64,000 nt of DNA. It comes from Nioella ostreopsis. GTDB taxonomy: Bacteria; Pseudomonadota; Alphaproteobacteria; Rhodobacterales; Rhodobacteraceae. Every line of letters begins with the position of its first letter. Position 1 is the stretch's first letter. The translations under genes and the position numbers were made by a program. Below are positions 47,766 through 56,996 of the stretch, piece after piece. The stretch is taken from NCBI RefSeq assembly GCF_004000255.1, contig NZ_RCIQ01000020.1:1-64000 (forward strand). Direction: 5' to 3'. The notes beneath the pieces were generated by a model that ran no database searches, was not told the DNA's origin, and saw only the letters and a list, made by a program, of their open reading frames with translations.

Positions 47766-48719
47766 TCAAGCCCCCTTGTCGTCCTTGTGGGCGTCATAGC
47801 CCGCTTCCAGCTCGCTTCGGAGGAAATCGGCGAAGCGGAGCGGCGGAAACAGCGGCGTGCCGGTGCCGGGCAGGGGGACGATGTCGGTGTTAACGTTTGG
47901 ATCGTAGAAGAAGGGGCAGGAATAGCGTTCGCGGCCAGAGCGGTTGATGACCCGGTGCGGCGTGGACAGAAGCCGCCCGTTCGACATCCGGTGCAGCATG
48001 TCGCCCACATTGACCACGAAAGCGCCCTTAATGGGCGGTGCATCCACCCAGTGGCCCGCAGGCGTCATCACCTGCAACCCGCCCACATCGTCCTGCGCCA
48101 GAAGGGTCAGGCAGCCGAAATCCTTGTGCGGGGCAGAGCCGTACAGGTCTTCGGGCGCCTGCGGCGGCATCGGCGGGTAATGCAGCAGCCTGAGCCAGAT
48201 CGTAGGTTCGTCAAAGGCGCGCAGGATCGTGTCGTCCTCCACCCCGATCGCCTGAAGGGCCAGTCGCATCAGCCGCGCGCCAAGGCCGCTCATCGCGCTT
48301 GCATAGGCCTCGCAGGTCGCTCGGAAGCCGGGCAGGTCGGGCCACTGGTTGGGACCCGAGAGGTAGACGGTAGGGTCATGCGCCGCATCCTCGCGCATCA
48401 TCATGAAGCTGGCGGACTGGTTGGGCTTGGTGACCTCGGCCAACTCGGTCGTCACGTCGGTCGAGGTGTTGATCGCGATATAGCCGCGATGGTTGCGGTT
48501 CACTGAGATGGCCTGCTTTTCAGCCATGGGCAGGGCGTGAAACCGGCGGGAGGCCTCGAAGATGCCCTCGCACAGCTCCTCGGGGATGCCGTGATTGACC
48601 ACGTAGCCGAAGCCCGTTTCGCCATAGGCACGGGCGAAATCGTGGGCCAGATCGGCGGTGTCGCGCCCCTGGGTCAGGGGGGCGAGGTCCAGAACGGGGA
48701 TATCGGTGAACTCGGCCAT
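47766..48719 (-). CDS. 2-oxoglutarate/Fe(II) oxygenase, isopenicillin-N-synthase family
   Basis: 317 residues from ATG 48719. N-terminal DIOX_N block (IPVLDLAPLTQGRDT ... GFGYVVNHGIPEEL) and a double-stranded beta-helix with the iron triad HxD in SAPHKDFGCLTLL and distal His in LLSTPHRVINRSGRERYS, whose RxS binds 2-oxoglutarate. Plant-like ACC-oxidase or flavonol-type sequence, but the bacterial substrate is unknown. It is 10 nt downstream of dnaB. Confidence 0.88.
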   Translation of the reverse strand: MAEFTDIPVLDLAPLTQGRDTADLAHDFARAYGETGFGYVVNHGIPEELCEGIFEASRRFHALPMAEKQAISVNRNHRGYIAINTSTDVTTELAEVTKPNQSASFMMMREDAAHDPTVYLSGPNQWPDLPGFRATCEAYASAMSGLGARLMRLALQAIGVEDDTILRAFDEPTIWLRLLHYPPMPPQAPEDLYGSAPHKDFGCLTLLAQDDVGGLQVMTPAGHWVDAPPIKGAFVVNVGDMLHRMSNGRLLSTPHRVINRSGRERYSCPFFYDPNVNTDIVPLPGTGTPLFPPLRFADFLRSELEAGYDAHKDDKGA

Positions 48720-48729
48720 CGCCCGCGCC

Positions 48730-50226
48730 TCAGAAGCCCTGATCGCCACCCTGTTGCCAGGGTTTCACGAGATTGCCAAACCGGGTGAAGCGGCCATCGA
48801 AGCTGAGGTCGATGGACCCGACCGGCCCGTGACGCTGCTTGCCGATGATGACCTCGGCCTTGCCGTGCAGCTGTTCCATGTCCTGCTGCCATTGCGCCAT
48901 GGCTTCCAGGTTCTCTTCGCCCGGTTTTTCCCGTTCCTTGTAGTATTCACCCCGGTACACGAACATCACCACGTCGGCATCCTGTTCGATGGATCCGGAT
49001 TCGCGCAGGTCGGACAGCTGCGGACGCTTGTCTTCGCGGCTTTCCACCTGGCGGCTGAGCTGCGACAGCGCGATCACGGGGATGTTCAGTTCCTTGGCAA
49101 TGGCCTTCAGGCCTTGGGTGATCTCGGACACCTCGTTCACCCGGTTGTCGGCTTTGCCCGACCCGCGCAGAAGCTGAAGGTAGTCCACGATGATCAGGTC
49201 CAGCCCGAGGCGAGACCGTTTCAGCCGCCGCGACCGGGCGGCCACCTGGCTGATCGGCAAGGCGGGGGTGTCGTCGATATAGAGAGGGCAGCTTTCCAGT
49301 TCCTGCGCGGCGCGCAGGTAGCGCTGAAACTCCTGTTCGTTGAGGTCCCCCTTGCGGATCAGTTCCGATGGCACCTCGGCCGCCTCGGACAGGATCCGCT
49401 GCGCCAACTGTGCGGCCGACATTTCGAGGCTGAAGAAGCCGACGACCCCGCCGGAAAGCGTGCCTTCCGTTCCATCGGGTTTGGGGCCACGCTTGAACGC
49501 CTTGGCGACGTTGAAGGCGATGTTGGTGGCCAGCGACGTCTTGCCCATCGACGGACGCCCGGCGAGGATCAGCAGGTCGGAATGGTGCAGGCCCCCCAGC
49601 ATCTTGTCCATATCTGCCAGCCCGGTGGACAGGCCCGCCAGCCCGCCACCGCGGTTATAGGCGGCATTGGCGATCTCGACCGCATCGGTCAGCGCCCGCA
49701 GGAAGCTCTGGAAGCCCTTGGACGCGGTGCCGCTGGACGCGAGCTGGAAAAGCTGTGCCTCGGCATCGACGATCTGATCGTCGGGAGAGCTTTCGTCGCG
49801 CACCGTGGTGGCCTTGTCGGCGATGTTCTTGCCCAGTTGAATGAGCGAGCGGCGCAGGGCGAGGTCATGGATCAGTTGCGCATAGTCCCGGGCGGCCGTG
49901 GTGGCGATGGCTGACAATTGCAGCCGCAGCAGGTACTCCACGCCGCCGAGCGCCTTGAGGCCCTGATGATCGGCCATGAAATTCTTGAGCGTCGTGGCAT
50001 CGGTCTGCATGCCCGAGGTGATGCGTTTCGAGGCAAGCTCGAAGATATCGGCATGGACGGGATCATAGAAATGATCGGGTTTCACCAGGTCTTCGATGCG
50101 ATCCAGAACGTCGTTGGACGACAGAATCGCCCCCAGAAGCTGTTGCTCCGCCTCGACGTTCTGAGGAAGGTCAGCGGTTTCAGCAGCTTGCGGGAGATTG
50201 CCCGCCACATTGCTGATCTCGTTCAT
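48730..50226 (-). CDS. dnaB: Replicative DNA helicase
   Basis: 498 residues. N-terminal domain (PQNVEAEQQLLGAILSSNDVLDRI), then a RecA-type motor with Walker A LAGRPSMGKTSLATNIA, FFSLEMSAAQLAQRIL, Walker B LDLIIVDYLQLLRGSGK and IALSQLSRQVESREDKRPQLS. It unwinds DNA as a hexamer at the replication fork. The C-terminus GQRHGPVGSI is typical. Two 20-bp palindromes stand 160-210 nt upstream, next to pyrE. Confidence 0.96.
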   Translation of the reverse strand: MNEISNVAGNLPQAAETADLPQNVEAEQQLLGAILSSNDVLDRIEDLVKPDHFYDPVHADIFELASKRITSGMQTDATTLKNFMADHQGLKALGGVEYLLRLQLSAIATTAARDYAQLIHDLALRRSLIQLGKNIADKATTVRDESSPDDQIVDAEAQLFQLASSGTASKGFQSFLRALTDAVEIANAAYNRGGGLAGLSTGLADMDKMLGGLHHSDLLILAGRPSMGKTSLATNIAFNVAKAFKRGPKPDGTEGTLSGGVVGFFSLEMSAAQLAQRILSEAAEVPSELIRKGDLNEQEFQRYLRAAQELESCPLYIDDTPALPISQVAARSRRLKRSRLGLDLIIVDYLQLLRGSGKADNRVNEVSEITQGLKAIAKELNIPVIALSQLSRQVESREDKRPQLSDLRESGSIEQDADVVMFVYRGEYYKEREKPGEENLEAMAQWQQDMEQLHGKAEVIIGKQRHGPVGSIDLSFDGRFTRFGNLVKPWQQGGDQGF

Positions 50227-50388
50227 CGCTGATCCCCTGTTTTTTGACTGCCCCTGAGGCCCGTGTCATAGCAAATCGGCAGGCCGGGCGGCAATCTGGA
50301 TATCCTGTGGACAGGCTGTGGAGAAGATCGCCCGCCACAAGAAAACGCGCTATTGAACGGTAGGCCTTCGCGTGACACGGGCGCGGGG

Positions 50389-50433
50389 AAGGGCCTTGCA
50401 AGGCCCTTGTTATAAGGCGTTTGCAAACGCCTT
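50389..50433. repeat. Twin 20-bp perfect palindromes sharing AAGG-N3-TTGCAA-N3-CCTT
   Basis: Palindrome 1 (50389-50408) is AAGGGCCTTGCAAGGCCCTT and palindrome 2 (50414-50433) is AAGGCGTTTGCAAACGCCTT, separated by GTTAT. They begin 5 nt after the pyrE stop. They could act as a tandem transcript-end structure, though no U tract follows, or as a protein-binding or REP-like element. Confidence 0.8.
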
Positions 50434-50437
50434 GGCG

Positions 50438-51112
50438 CTAGCCTCTCGCTTTGCGCCAGGCTTCCGGATCGGTGAGGAAGCGTTCGACCGAGTCGAGGGT
50501 CGCGTCATCGAAGTCACCCGCACGGCGCGCCTCTGCCAGCACGTCCCACCATGTACAAAGGTAATGCAGCTCCACCCCATGGGCGCGCAGGGTCGGGATC
50601 GTCTCCTCAAAAATGCCGTAGTAGAAAATGACCGCCGTATGCCCGCATTCCGCCCCAGTGTTGCGGATCGCATCGACGAATTTCAGTTTCGACCCGCCAT
50701 CGGTGGTCAGATCCTCGATCAGCACCACGCGCTGACCCTCGCTCATATCCCCTTCGATCTGGGCGTTGCGGCCATGTCCCTTGGGCTTCTTGCGCACATA
50801 GGTCATCGGCAGGGCCATGCGTTCGGCCACGAGGGCAGCAAAGGGGATGCCCGCCGTCTCGCCACCGGCCACGTTATCAAACGCCTCCAGCCCGGCATTG
50901 CGCATCAGGGTGCAGGTCAGGAAATCCATCAGCGTCGAGCGGATACGCGGATAGCTGATCAGCTTGCGGCAGTCGACATAGGTGGGGGCCTCTTTGCCAT
51001 TGGAATGCACAAAGGGTGTGTCCGCGTTGAAATGCACCGCCTTGATGTCGAGCAGCATGCGCGCGGTCAGTTGGGCGATGGTGGCCTGATCGGGGTATGA
51101 GCTGGGGATCAT
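50438..51112 (-). CDS. pyrE: Orotate phosphoribosyltransferase
   Basis: 224 residues. It adds PRPP-derived ribose phosphate to orotate in UMP synthesis. The PRPP loop is [21 protein letters not shown] (quoted from its core); the N-terminal [15 protein letters not shown] and [21 protein letters not shown] are conserved. pyrC lies directly upstream, forming a pyrimidine pair. Confidence 0.95.
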   Translation of the reverse strand: MIPSSYPDQATIAQLTARMLLDIKAVHFNADTPFVHSNGKEAPTYVDCRKLISYPRIRSTLMDFLTCTLMRNAGLEAFDNVAGGETAGIPFAALVAERMALPMTYVRKKPKGHGRNAQIEGDMSEGQRVVLIEDLTTDGGSKLKFVDAIRNTGAECGHTAVIFYYGIFEETIPTLRAHGVELHYLCTWWDVLAEARRAGDFDDATLDSVERFLTDPEAWRKARG

Positions 51113-51140
51113 CTGTCACCTCTTGTGGTGGGCCGGGGAT

Positions 51141-51173
51141 GCCTCCGGCGGGAGTATTTGGTCCAAGAAGAAA
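51141..51173 (+). repeat. Dispersed intergenic element, copy 3 (full form)
   Basis: GCCTCCGGCGGGAG followed by TATTTGG-T-CCAAGAAGAA, as in the copy at 44651 apart from the dyad centre. It fills most of the 64-bp gap between pyrC and pyrE, immediately after the pyrC stop. Confidence 0.72.
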
Positions 51174-51176
51174 GGG

Positions 51177-52217
51177 TCACGCCACGCGCCAATAGAGCGG
51201 ATGGCCCGGGTCGAAGACGGTCACGGGGCCGTCGCCGGTGTCGATCTTGGCGGGGTAGGGGACCGGCTCGGGCTCTTTCACCAGCGTGATCGTCTCTTCG
51301 TTCGGGGGCAGGCCGTAGCGGACCGGGCCGAACATGGAGGCAAAGCCCTCCAGCTTGTCGAGCGCGCCTTCCTCTTCGAACACATGGGCCAGGCAGGCCA
51401 TGGTGTTGGTGGCGGTGAAACAGCCCGCGCAGCCGCAGGCGCTTTCCTTGTTCGCGTCGCTATGGGGTGCGCTGTCGGTGCCGAGGAAGAAGCGTGGATT
51501 GCCGGAGGTCGCCGCCTTGCGCAGCGCCTCCATATGCTCGCGCCGCTTGGCGACCGGCAGGCAGTAGTAATGCGGCTTGATACCGCCCACGAGGATGTGG
51601 TTGCGGTTGATCATCAGGTGATGGGTGGTGATCGTGCCCGCCATGTCGCCGTCGGCCCCCGACACATAGTCGATCCCGTGCGAGGTGGTGATGTGTTCCA
51701 GCGTTACTTTCAGGCCCGGGGTCCGTTCCCGCAGCGGATGCAGGACGGTCTCAAGAAACACCTGCTCGCGGTCGAAGATATCGACGTCGTGGGTCGTCAC
51801 CTCGCCATGGATGCAGAGCGGCAGGCCGATCTCGGCCATTTTCTCCAGCACACCGCGCACATTGTCGAAATTGGCAACACCCGAGGCCGAATTTGTCGTC
51901 GCGCCCGCCGGGTAGAGCTTGACCGCCGTCACCAGCCCGCTGGCATGGGCGGCGGCGACATCCGTCGGGTTGGTGTCTTCCGTCAGATAGAGCGTCATCA
52001 GCGGCTGGAAGCTCATGCCTTCAGGGATCGCGGCCAGGATCCGGTCGCGATAGGCGGCGGCCTGAGCGCCGGTCACAACGGGCGGCACAAGGTTCGGCAT
52101 GATGATCGCGCGGGCGAAATGGCGCGCGGTTTCGGGCAAAACACCGGCCAGCATCGCGCCATCGCGCAGGTGCAGGTGCCAGTCATCGGGGCGGCGGATC
52201 GTGAGGCTCTGGGTCAT
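51177..52217 (-). CDS. pyrC: Dihydroorotase (type II)
   Basis: 346 residues from ATG 52217 ([20 protein letters not shown]); the open frame extends upstream but reads as non-coding. Binuclear zinc site residues: DWHLHLRDG, the carboxylated Lys in [26 protein letters not shown] and the Asp in FLGTDSAPH. It closes carbamoyl-aspartate to dihydroorotate. pyrE follows after the dispersed repeat. Confidence 0.95.
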   Translation of the reverse strand: MTQSLTIRRPDDWHLHLRDGAMLAGVLPETARHFARAIIMPNLVPPVVTGAQAAAYRDRILAAIPEGMSFQPLMTLYLTEDTNPTDVAAAHASGLVTAVKLYPAGATTNSASGVANFDNVRGVLEKMAEIGLPLCIHGEVTTHDVDIFDREQVFLETVLHPLRERTPGLKVTLEHITTSHGIDYVSGADGDMAGTITTHHLMINRNHILVGGIKPHYYCLPVAKRREHMEALRKAATSGNPRFFLGTDSAPHSDANKESACGCAGCFTATNTMACLAHVFEEEGALDKLEGFASMFGPVRYGLPPNEETITLVKEPEPVPYPAKIDTGDGPVTVFDPGHPLYWRVA

Positions 52218-52268
52218 GGGGCTTGCGCTACACCGGATTTTTGTCCCATGCAAAGGGGAAAGCGCCGC

Positions 52269-52811
52269 ATGAGGCTTGAATTGCAGACGCTCAGCTATCG
52301 CCCCGGACTGATCCGCGCGCCCGTCTCGCTGGAGATCGGGGAGACCGGGATGCGCCATGCCGGAGGGGCGTTTCATCACTGGACGGATCTGACCGGCGTT
52401 CACTACGCGTCCTGGCGCAGCGGGCGTGTTCGGGGGGCCAAGCTGGTTCTGACCTTTCACAGCGAGCAGGAGGTGATCGCCGCAGGGTTTGCCCCCGGTG
52501 ACCCGGCCATACCGGTGTTGATGAAGACCGTGCTGACAGAACTGGCATCGGCGCGGCCCGGGATGAGTGTGCAGGTCGGGGCGGGAAAGGGCCTGGAATG
52601 GGCGATGTTCGTCATTGGCGTCGTCAGCGCCTTGCTTGGCCTCGGCATTCTGGGGGCGGCGCTGGCCTCTGGCGTTTCGACCGCGCGGCTCATGGGGGCG
52701 GCCCTGCCAATCCTGTTGCTTGGTCTCGTGGGGTATTTTCTGCTGGTGGCTTACAGGCCCTGGCGGGATGTGCCGCCGGTGCCGGTTGAGCAGCTGATTG
52801 CCGATCTGTGA
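52269..52811 (+). CDS. Membrane protein of unknown function
   Basis: 180 residues from ATG 52269. An N-terminal beta-rich segment ([41 protein letters not shown]) resembles a PH-like fold, followed by two TM segments (about 113-132 and 141-162). It is divergent from pyrC with 51 bp between the starts. Function unknown. Confidence 0.68.
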   Translation: MRLELQTLSYRPGLIRAPVSLEIGETGMRHAGGAFHHWTDLTGVHYASWRSGRVRGAKLVLTFHSEQEVIAAGFAPGDPAIPVLMKTVLTELASARPGMSVQVGAGKGLEWAMFVIGVVSALLGLGILGAALASGVSTARLMGAALPILLLGLVGYFLLVAYRPWRDVPPVPVEQLIADL

Positions 52812-52884
52812 TCCCTTGCCACATGCCGCAGTGCACCATATCTGCGGCTCGGGCTATGCTGCCTGTGCAAAGTGATCTCTCTGA

Positions 52885-53193
52885 ATGGACCCTGCCATGT
52901 TGCTTTCCTTTCTCCTCGGTCTTCTGGCCGGATATGCCGAACCCTATGCCGAGCCGCATGTGAAGAAAGCGGTGGAGGACGTGTTCGATCTGTCGATCCC
53001 GGTGGAGAAATCCGAGTTCGACATGCTCACCTTGCTGCTTTTGCTGGCGGCGGCGGCGCTGATCGCGGCACTTCTGGCGACCGCAATGCTGTGGCCGCTG
53101 CTGATCGGGGCCTTTTTTGGCCTCTTTGGCAAACGGCTCTACGGGGCGTTGACCGAGGTGCATATCCGGCCCGGTCCACGCGACGATGCCTGA
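52885..53193 (+). CDS. Small membrane protein
   Basis: 102 residues from ATG 52885; an ATG at 52897 is also possible. One short hydrophobic N-terminus (MLLSFLLGLLAG), an amphipathic acidic middle (PHVKKAVEDVFDLSIPVEKSE) and a strong TM pair (MLTLLLLLAAAALIAALLATA, quoted in part). No family recognised. Confidence 0.6.
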   Translation: MDPAMLLSFLLGLLAGYAEPYAEPHVKKAVEDVFDLSIPVEKSEFDMLTLLLLLAAAALIAALLATAMLWPLLIGAFFGLFGKRLYGALTEVHIRPGPRDDA

Positions 53194-53433
53194 CAATCTG
53201 CGATAATCTTTGAACCTTTTCTCCCCTGCGCGCGTCCCATGGAGGCTGGCAGCGGTCGATTTGAAGAAGGTTGCTGGCGATTGTTTCGCAACTGGGGCTG
53301 GCCAAGCCGGGTAATGCGGTCAAAGATGGGGGTCGGGCCGGTGATATCCCCCGGCTCCAATTCCCTAGCTCCCGGATCAACGGGGGCAGGTCATTTGATC
53401 CGCCCACGACCAGCACTTTCGGAGGTCCACGTC

Positions 53434-54135
53434 ATGATCCAAAAAACCCTTTTCACGCTCGCCCTCGTTTCCGTCGGCACTGCCGCCCTGGCCGATTGCC
53501 CGCAATCCATGTCCGATACCGGCGATGGAGTCTTTGTCAGCTTCAATGATTTCTACGTGCGCTACGACCGGCTGGCCGATGGCTCGGTGATCGAGCAGGA
53601 GGTCTATCTGGAAGATGGCGGCGGCTTCCGTGTGCACAGTATTTCCGGTGCTTTCGTGCTGCAAAGCTGGGATACGCGCCATGGGGCGCTGATCGGCAAT
53701 ACGTCCGAAGTGACGACATATGCGGTCGGCGTGGACAACCTGCCGACGCTGTTCCCCGGCCAGACATGGCAGGGCAGCACCGTGCGTCGCCACGATGATG
53801 GCACCACCAATGTGGAAACCGTTGACGTGCTGATGGAGCCCGAGACCCGGATGTCGCTTGGCAGCTGCAGCTACGCGTCCTGGCCGATCCGGGTGACGAC
53901 CACCGGCGAGGATGGCGGCGCCTATGTGGACCGCCTGACCTACCTGCCAAGCCTCGGATTCGCGATCTACCATGGTGGATCGGATGCCGGGGACAGCTTC
54001 GTTCCCGACATGCCGGTTGCGATCTCGACCGAACCACCGATGGTTAATGGCGATGGCGTGCTGGTCGGCGCGGCTGCGGGCAATCCGACCCCTGCTCCTG
54101 CTCCCGCACCGGAACCGCCGCAACTCTCCAAGTAG
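53434..54135 (+). CDS. Secreted protein of unknown function
   Basis: 233 residues from ATG 53434, behind CGGAGGTCC. Signal peptide MIQKTLFTLALVSVGTAALA, then DCPQSM. The mature part is beta-rich with alternating aromatic and acidic residues (GVFVSFNDFYVRYDRLADG, RLTYLPSLGFAIYHGGSD) and ends in a Pro/Ala-rich tail (TPAPAPAPEPPQLSK). Two Cys could form a disulfide. No family recognised. Confidence 0.65.
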   Translation: MIQKTLFTLALVSVGTAALADCPQSMSDTGDGVFVSFNDFYVRYDRLADGSVIEQEVYLEDGGGFRVHSISGAFVLQSWDTRHGALIGNTSEVTTYAVGVDNLPTLFPGQTWQGSTVRRHDDGTTNVETVDVLMEPETRMSLGSCSYASWPIRVTTTGEDGGAYVDRLTYLPSLGFAIYHGGSDAGDSFVPDMPVAISTEPPMVNGDGVLVGAAAGNPTPAPAPAPEPPQLSK

Positions 54136-54192
54136 ATCCGACCGATAGGATGTCAGCGCGCCCGCCCAGTGAGGTGGGCGCAGCTGTGTTGA

Positions 54193-55128
54193 TCAGGCTG
54201 TGGCGGCCCGGTCCGCCTCGATCGTCATCATTTGGCGTGCAAAATGTGCATCGCCCGTTGCCGCCAGACCGTGCTGCGCCACGATATAGGGCAGTTTCGT
54301 GCCGCCGCGTTCTGCCGCCCGGTTCAGCAGTCGCTTGAGGTAGTCGGGATTTGTCTTCCGCAGAGCTCGCGTGATCTGTGAAAAGCGCAGAGGCGACATG
54401 CGGCCATTGCCGGTCGCCTTCAGCAGCCGGTCGAGCGTGGAATTCGGCTCCAGCAGCTTCAGCAGATTGCGGCCCGCGCCGCGAAACCTGATGCGGGTGA
54501 CGGGTTTGCCCCGGAACTGCGCCGCGTGGGCGGCGTCCAGCAGCTCCAGCGGATCGTAGAGGACAAAGGCCTGTTCTGCCGCTTCCAGCATGGCGGGGGC
54601 ATAGCCGTAGCGGCTGGTGAAATCCTTGCGCCACGCCTTGCGAAACCGCAGCTCGAAGGGGGCGGCGTCCCGATTCAGGCTGGCGGCAGGCGACAGGGCC
54701 AGAACCATTGCCCCGGGCGCGGCCACGGAATAGGCGCAGGCCGCGTGGCCGCACATCGGCCCCGCACCCAGGAAAATCACCTGGTCGAAGCTGTCGAAAA
54801 AATCCTCGTCGATCAGCCGGTCGAAAAAGCGGTAAAGCGCCTCGTCGCGAAACCAGGTGTCGCCCTCCGCCATGAGGCTCAGATAGGACCATTCGCGCTT
54901 GCTGACCGCGTCGAAGCCAACCGGCAGCGCGTCGCGCCCCTCGCTCATGATGCGGCCAACCTCGTCGAACGTGACCAGCAGCGTGTCGCCCTCCTGCACG
55001 TAAAGCGCTCGGTGATGGGCGCCGACCCGGTCGAAAAAGCCGTGCATGTTTCCGATCTGGTCCATCCGGGCCAGCCAGTCGGCACGTGTCTGTCGCTCAC
55101 CTTGCATGGGCATCTGCATGTCGTTCAT
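54193..55128 (-). CDS. Conserved protein often annotated PAPS reductase-like
   Basis: 311 residues from ATG 55128. A central segment (QVIFLGAGPMCGHAACAYSVA, then GAMVLALSPAASLNRD) has the strand-turn-helix of an alpha/beta-hydrolase elbow but with Cys in place of Ser. Flanking parts are helical and basic (RFRKAWRKDFTSRYG, RALRKTNPDYLKRLLNRA). Roseobacter homologues are sometimes labelled phosphoadenosine phosphosulfate reductase, but the PAPS reductase motifs are absent here. Function unknown; a Cys-nucleophile hydrolase is one guess. Confidence 0.68.
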   Translation of the reverse strand: MNDMQMPMQGERQTRADWLARMDQIGNMHGFFDRVGAHHRALYVQEGDTLLVTFDEVGRIMSEGRDALPVGFDAVSKREWSYLSLMAEGDTWFRDEALYRFFDRLIDEDFFDSFDQVIFLGAGPMCGHAACAYSVAAPGAMVLALSPAASLNRDAAPFELRFRKAWRKDFTSRYGYAPAMLEAAEQAFVLYDPLELLDAAHAAQFRGKPVTRIRFRGAGRNLLKLLEPNSTLDRLLKATGNGRMSPLRFSQITRALRKTNPDYLKRLLNRAAERGGTKLPYIVAQHGLAATGDAHFARQMMTIEADRAATA

Positions 55129-55429
55129 GGAGGTCTCTCTACATCGGCACTTGTTAACTTAATGCAAATCTGACCGGAGAGTAAGGCACCGCCATGGGCT
55201 CGGCGGGAAATTACCGTGGGATTTCTGACGGGATTCTGGCGACTTGTTCCGCATCCCGGCAACAATGCCTGTGCGATGACTTGAATTGATCGCCGAGCGC
55301 GCAAGGTTAAGGTTCGGTTCACCGGTAGGGCGACGATCTGACCGGCAAGAGGCAGGCAGGGATTCGAGCGCCATGTCTTGACCCGGACCCCAAGGCCGGG
55401 GCTTGATGGGCACCAAAGAGGGAGAGGTC
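55129..55429. other. 301-bp divergent intergenic region
   Basis: This is the divergent promoter region between the conserved protein and the MoxR-type ATPase. It contains an AT-richer patch near 55145-55165 (TTGTTAACTTAATGCAAAT) and a CCCC-AAGGCC-GGGG hairpin at 55388-55401. No gene is seen. Confidence 0.4.
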
Positions 55430-56326
55430 ATGCAGTCCATCGACGAGGTCCAGAGCGCGCTTGCCGAACAGAACTATGTCTGCGGACGGGCGCTGGCCAC
55501 TGTGCTGTTCCTGTCGCTCCGCCTTGGGCGACCGCTGTTTCTGGAAGGCGAGGCTGGCACCGGCAAGACCGAGATCGCCAAGGCCATCGCCGCGGCCCTT
55601 GGTCGGCGGCTGATCCGGCTGCAATGCTACGAGGGGCTGGATGCCGCCAGTGCCGTTTACGAATGGAACTTCGCCGAACAGATGATCGCCATTCGCGCGG
55701 CAGAGGCCGCAGGCGGGGCGGATCGGGATGTTCTGAAGGGCGAGCTCTTCACCGAGGAATTCCTGATCGAACGCCCGCTGCTGCAGGCCATGCGCCCGCA
55801 ATCGGGTGGTGCGCCTGTTCTGCTGATCGACGAGATCGACCGCACCGATGAGCCTTTTGAGGCCTTCCTGCTGGAGGCTCTGTCGGATTTTCAGGTCACG
55901 ATCCCGGAACTGGGCACCATGAAGGCCCCGGAGCCTCCGATCGTCATCCTGACCTCGAACCGCACGCGAGAGGTTCATGACGCGCTGAAGCGGCGCTGTC
56001 TCTACCACTGGGTCGACTACCCGACGTTCGACCGAGAGATGGAAATCCTGCAGGCCCGCGCCCCGGAAGCCGCCGAGCGTCTGAGCCGCGAAGTGGTCGG
56101 GTTCGTGCAGCGCCTGCGCACCGAGGATCTGTTCAAGCGCCCCGGCGTGGCGGAAACCATCGACTGGGCAAAATGCCTGCTGGCGCTCGATGTGCTGGAG
56201 CTGTCGCCAGAGGTCATCGCCGACACAATCGGGGCGATCCTGAAATATCAGGACGACATTCAGAAGCTGCAAGGGTCCGAGGCCAAGCGGCTGCTGGACG
56301 AGGTGCGGGCCGAGGCGGTCGGGTAG
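55430..56326 (+). CDS. MoxR-family AAA+ ATPase (CoxD-like)
   Basis: 298 residues from ATG 55430, chosen for GGGAGAGG upstream; ATG 55406 is an in-frame alternative. Walker A GEAGTGKTEIAK, Walker B PVLLIDEIDRTDEPFEAF, sensor 1 ILTSNRTREVHDALKRRC. It resembles CoxD/CbbQ-type MoxR proteins, which remodel metallo-enzymes together with a VWA protein. The VWA gene lies 1.7 kb downstream in the same direction, with two unrelated genes between. Confidence 0.88.
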   Translation: MQSIDEVQSALAEQNYVCGRALATVLFLSLRLGRPLFLEGEAGTGKTEIAKAIAAALGRRLIRLQCYEGLDAASAVYEWNFAEQMIAIRAAEAAGGADRDVLKGELFTEEFLIERPLLQAMRPQSGGAPVLLIDEIDRTDEPFEAFLLEALSDFQVTIPELGTMKAPEPPIVILTSNRTREVHDALKRRCLYHWVDYPTFDREMEILQARAPEAAERLSREVVGFVQRLRTEDLFKRPGVAETIDWAKCLLALDVLELSPEVIADTIGAILKYQDDIQKLQGSEAKRLLDEVRAEAVG

Positions 56327-56464
56327 TTGTCTTGTGCGAATTATGCGCGCTCCGCCTCAAACCACGGGACTCGCAGGCTTTTCTCTGCTAATCTGATCCC
56401 AGCAGGGACGCCGGGGGACGGCCCGGCATGTTCCTGAAACGTTCAGATACAGGGAGCATTTGCC

Positions 56465-56947
56465 ATGATAAGACGTTTCTTCGCGCTTGCGACTTTGATC
56501 GCGGGCCTTCTGGGCGCCAGCCAGACATTGGCCTGCCCGAACTGGAACAATCCCACCGTTTTCGGCCAGGCGACGTTGAACGCGGGCTTTCTGCCGGATC
56601 CCTATGTACGCAACCTCACGGCAGGCGGGCGGGTGAATCTGGCCAATTGCTACCCTTATCTGGGACCGGGCTGGGTCGTCTCGCGGCCTGACTTCCGGCT
56701 GCATTACTACGGCCAGTCCCCGACCGGACGCATGACCATCGCCTTGCAGGCCCGGTCCAACGTCGACCCGATCCTCGTGGTCAATGCGCCGGATGGCTCC
56801 TGGCATTACAATGACGATTATCGCGGCTACGACCCTGCCATCGTCTTCTTCAACCCGATGTCGGGCCAGTACGATATCTGGGCTGGCAGCTATCACCGGA
56901 GTTCGAACAACCCGGCGGTGCTGATCGTGACGGAATACAACTACTGA
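56465..56947 (+). CDS. Secreted protein, PPC-like beta fold
   Basis: 160 residues. Signal peptide MIRRFFALATLIAGLLGASQTLA, two Cys (ACPNWNNP, ANCYPYLG) and beta strands that end with PILVVNAPDGSWHYNDDY, YDPAIVFFNPMSGQYDIWAG and the hydrophobic VLIVTEYNY. The pattern of a C-terminal beta-sandwich like the bacterial pre-peptidase domain is seen, but no enzyme. It is likely periplasmic or secreted. Confidence 0.66.
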   Translation: MIRRFFALATLIAGLLGASQTLACPNWNNPTVFGQATLNAGFLPDPYVRNLTAGGRVNLANCYPYLGPGWVVSRPDFRLHYYGQSPTGRMTIALQARSNVDPILVVNAPDGSWHYNDDYRGYDPAIVFFNPMSGQYDIWAGSYHRSSNNPAVLIVTEYNY

Positions 56948-56996
56948 GTTGAAACAGACTCCGGGCCTGAGACAGGCCCGGAGTTGTCAGCTTTCC

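Noticed and set aside
51123-52811. 562-codon plus-strand frame opposite pyrC continuing into the 180-residue membrane protein
   Set aside because: The first ~380 codons are the antisense of pyrC; only the part from 52269 is supported.
54193-55128. PAPS reductase annotation
   Set aside because: The expected PAPS-binding and catalytic Cys motifs are not visible; only the label seen on homologues suggests it.
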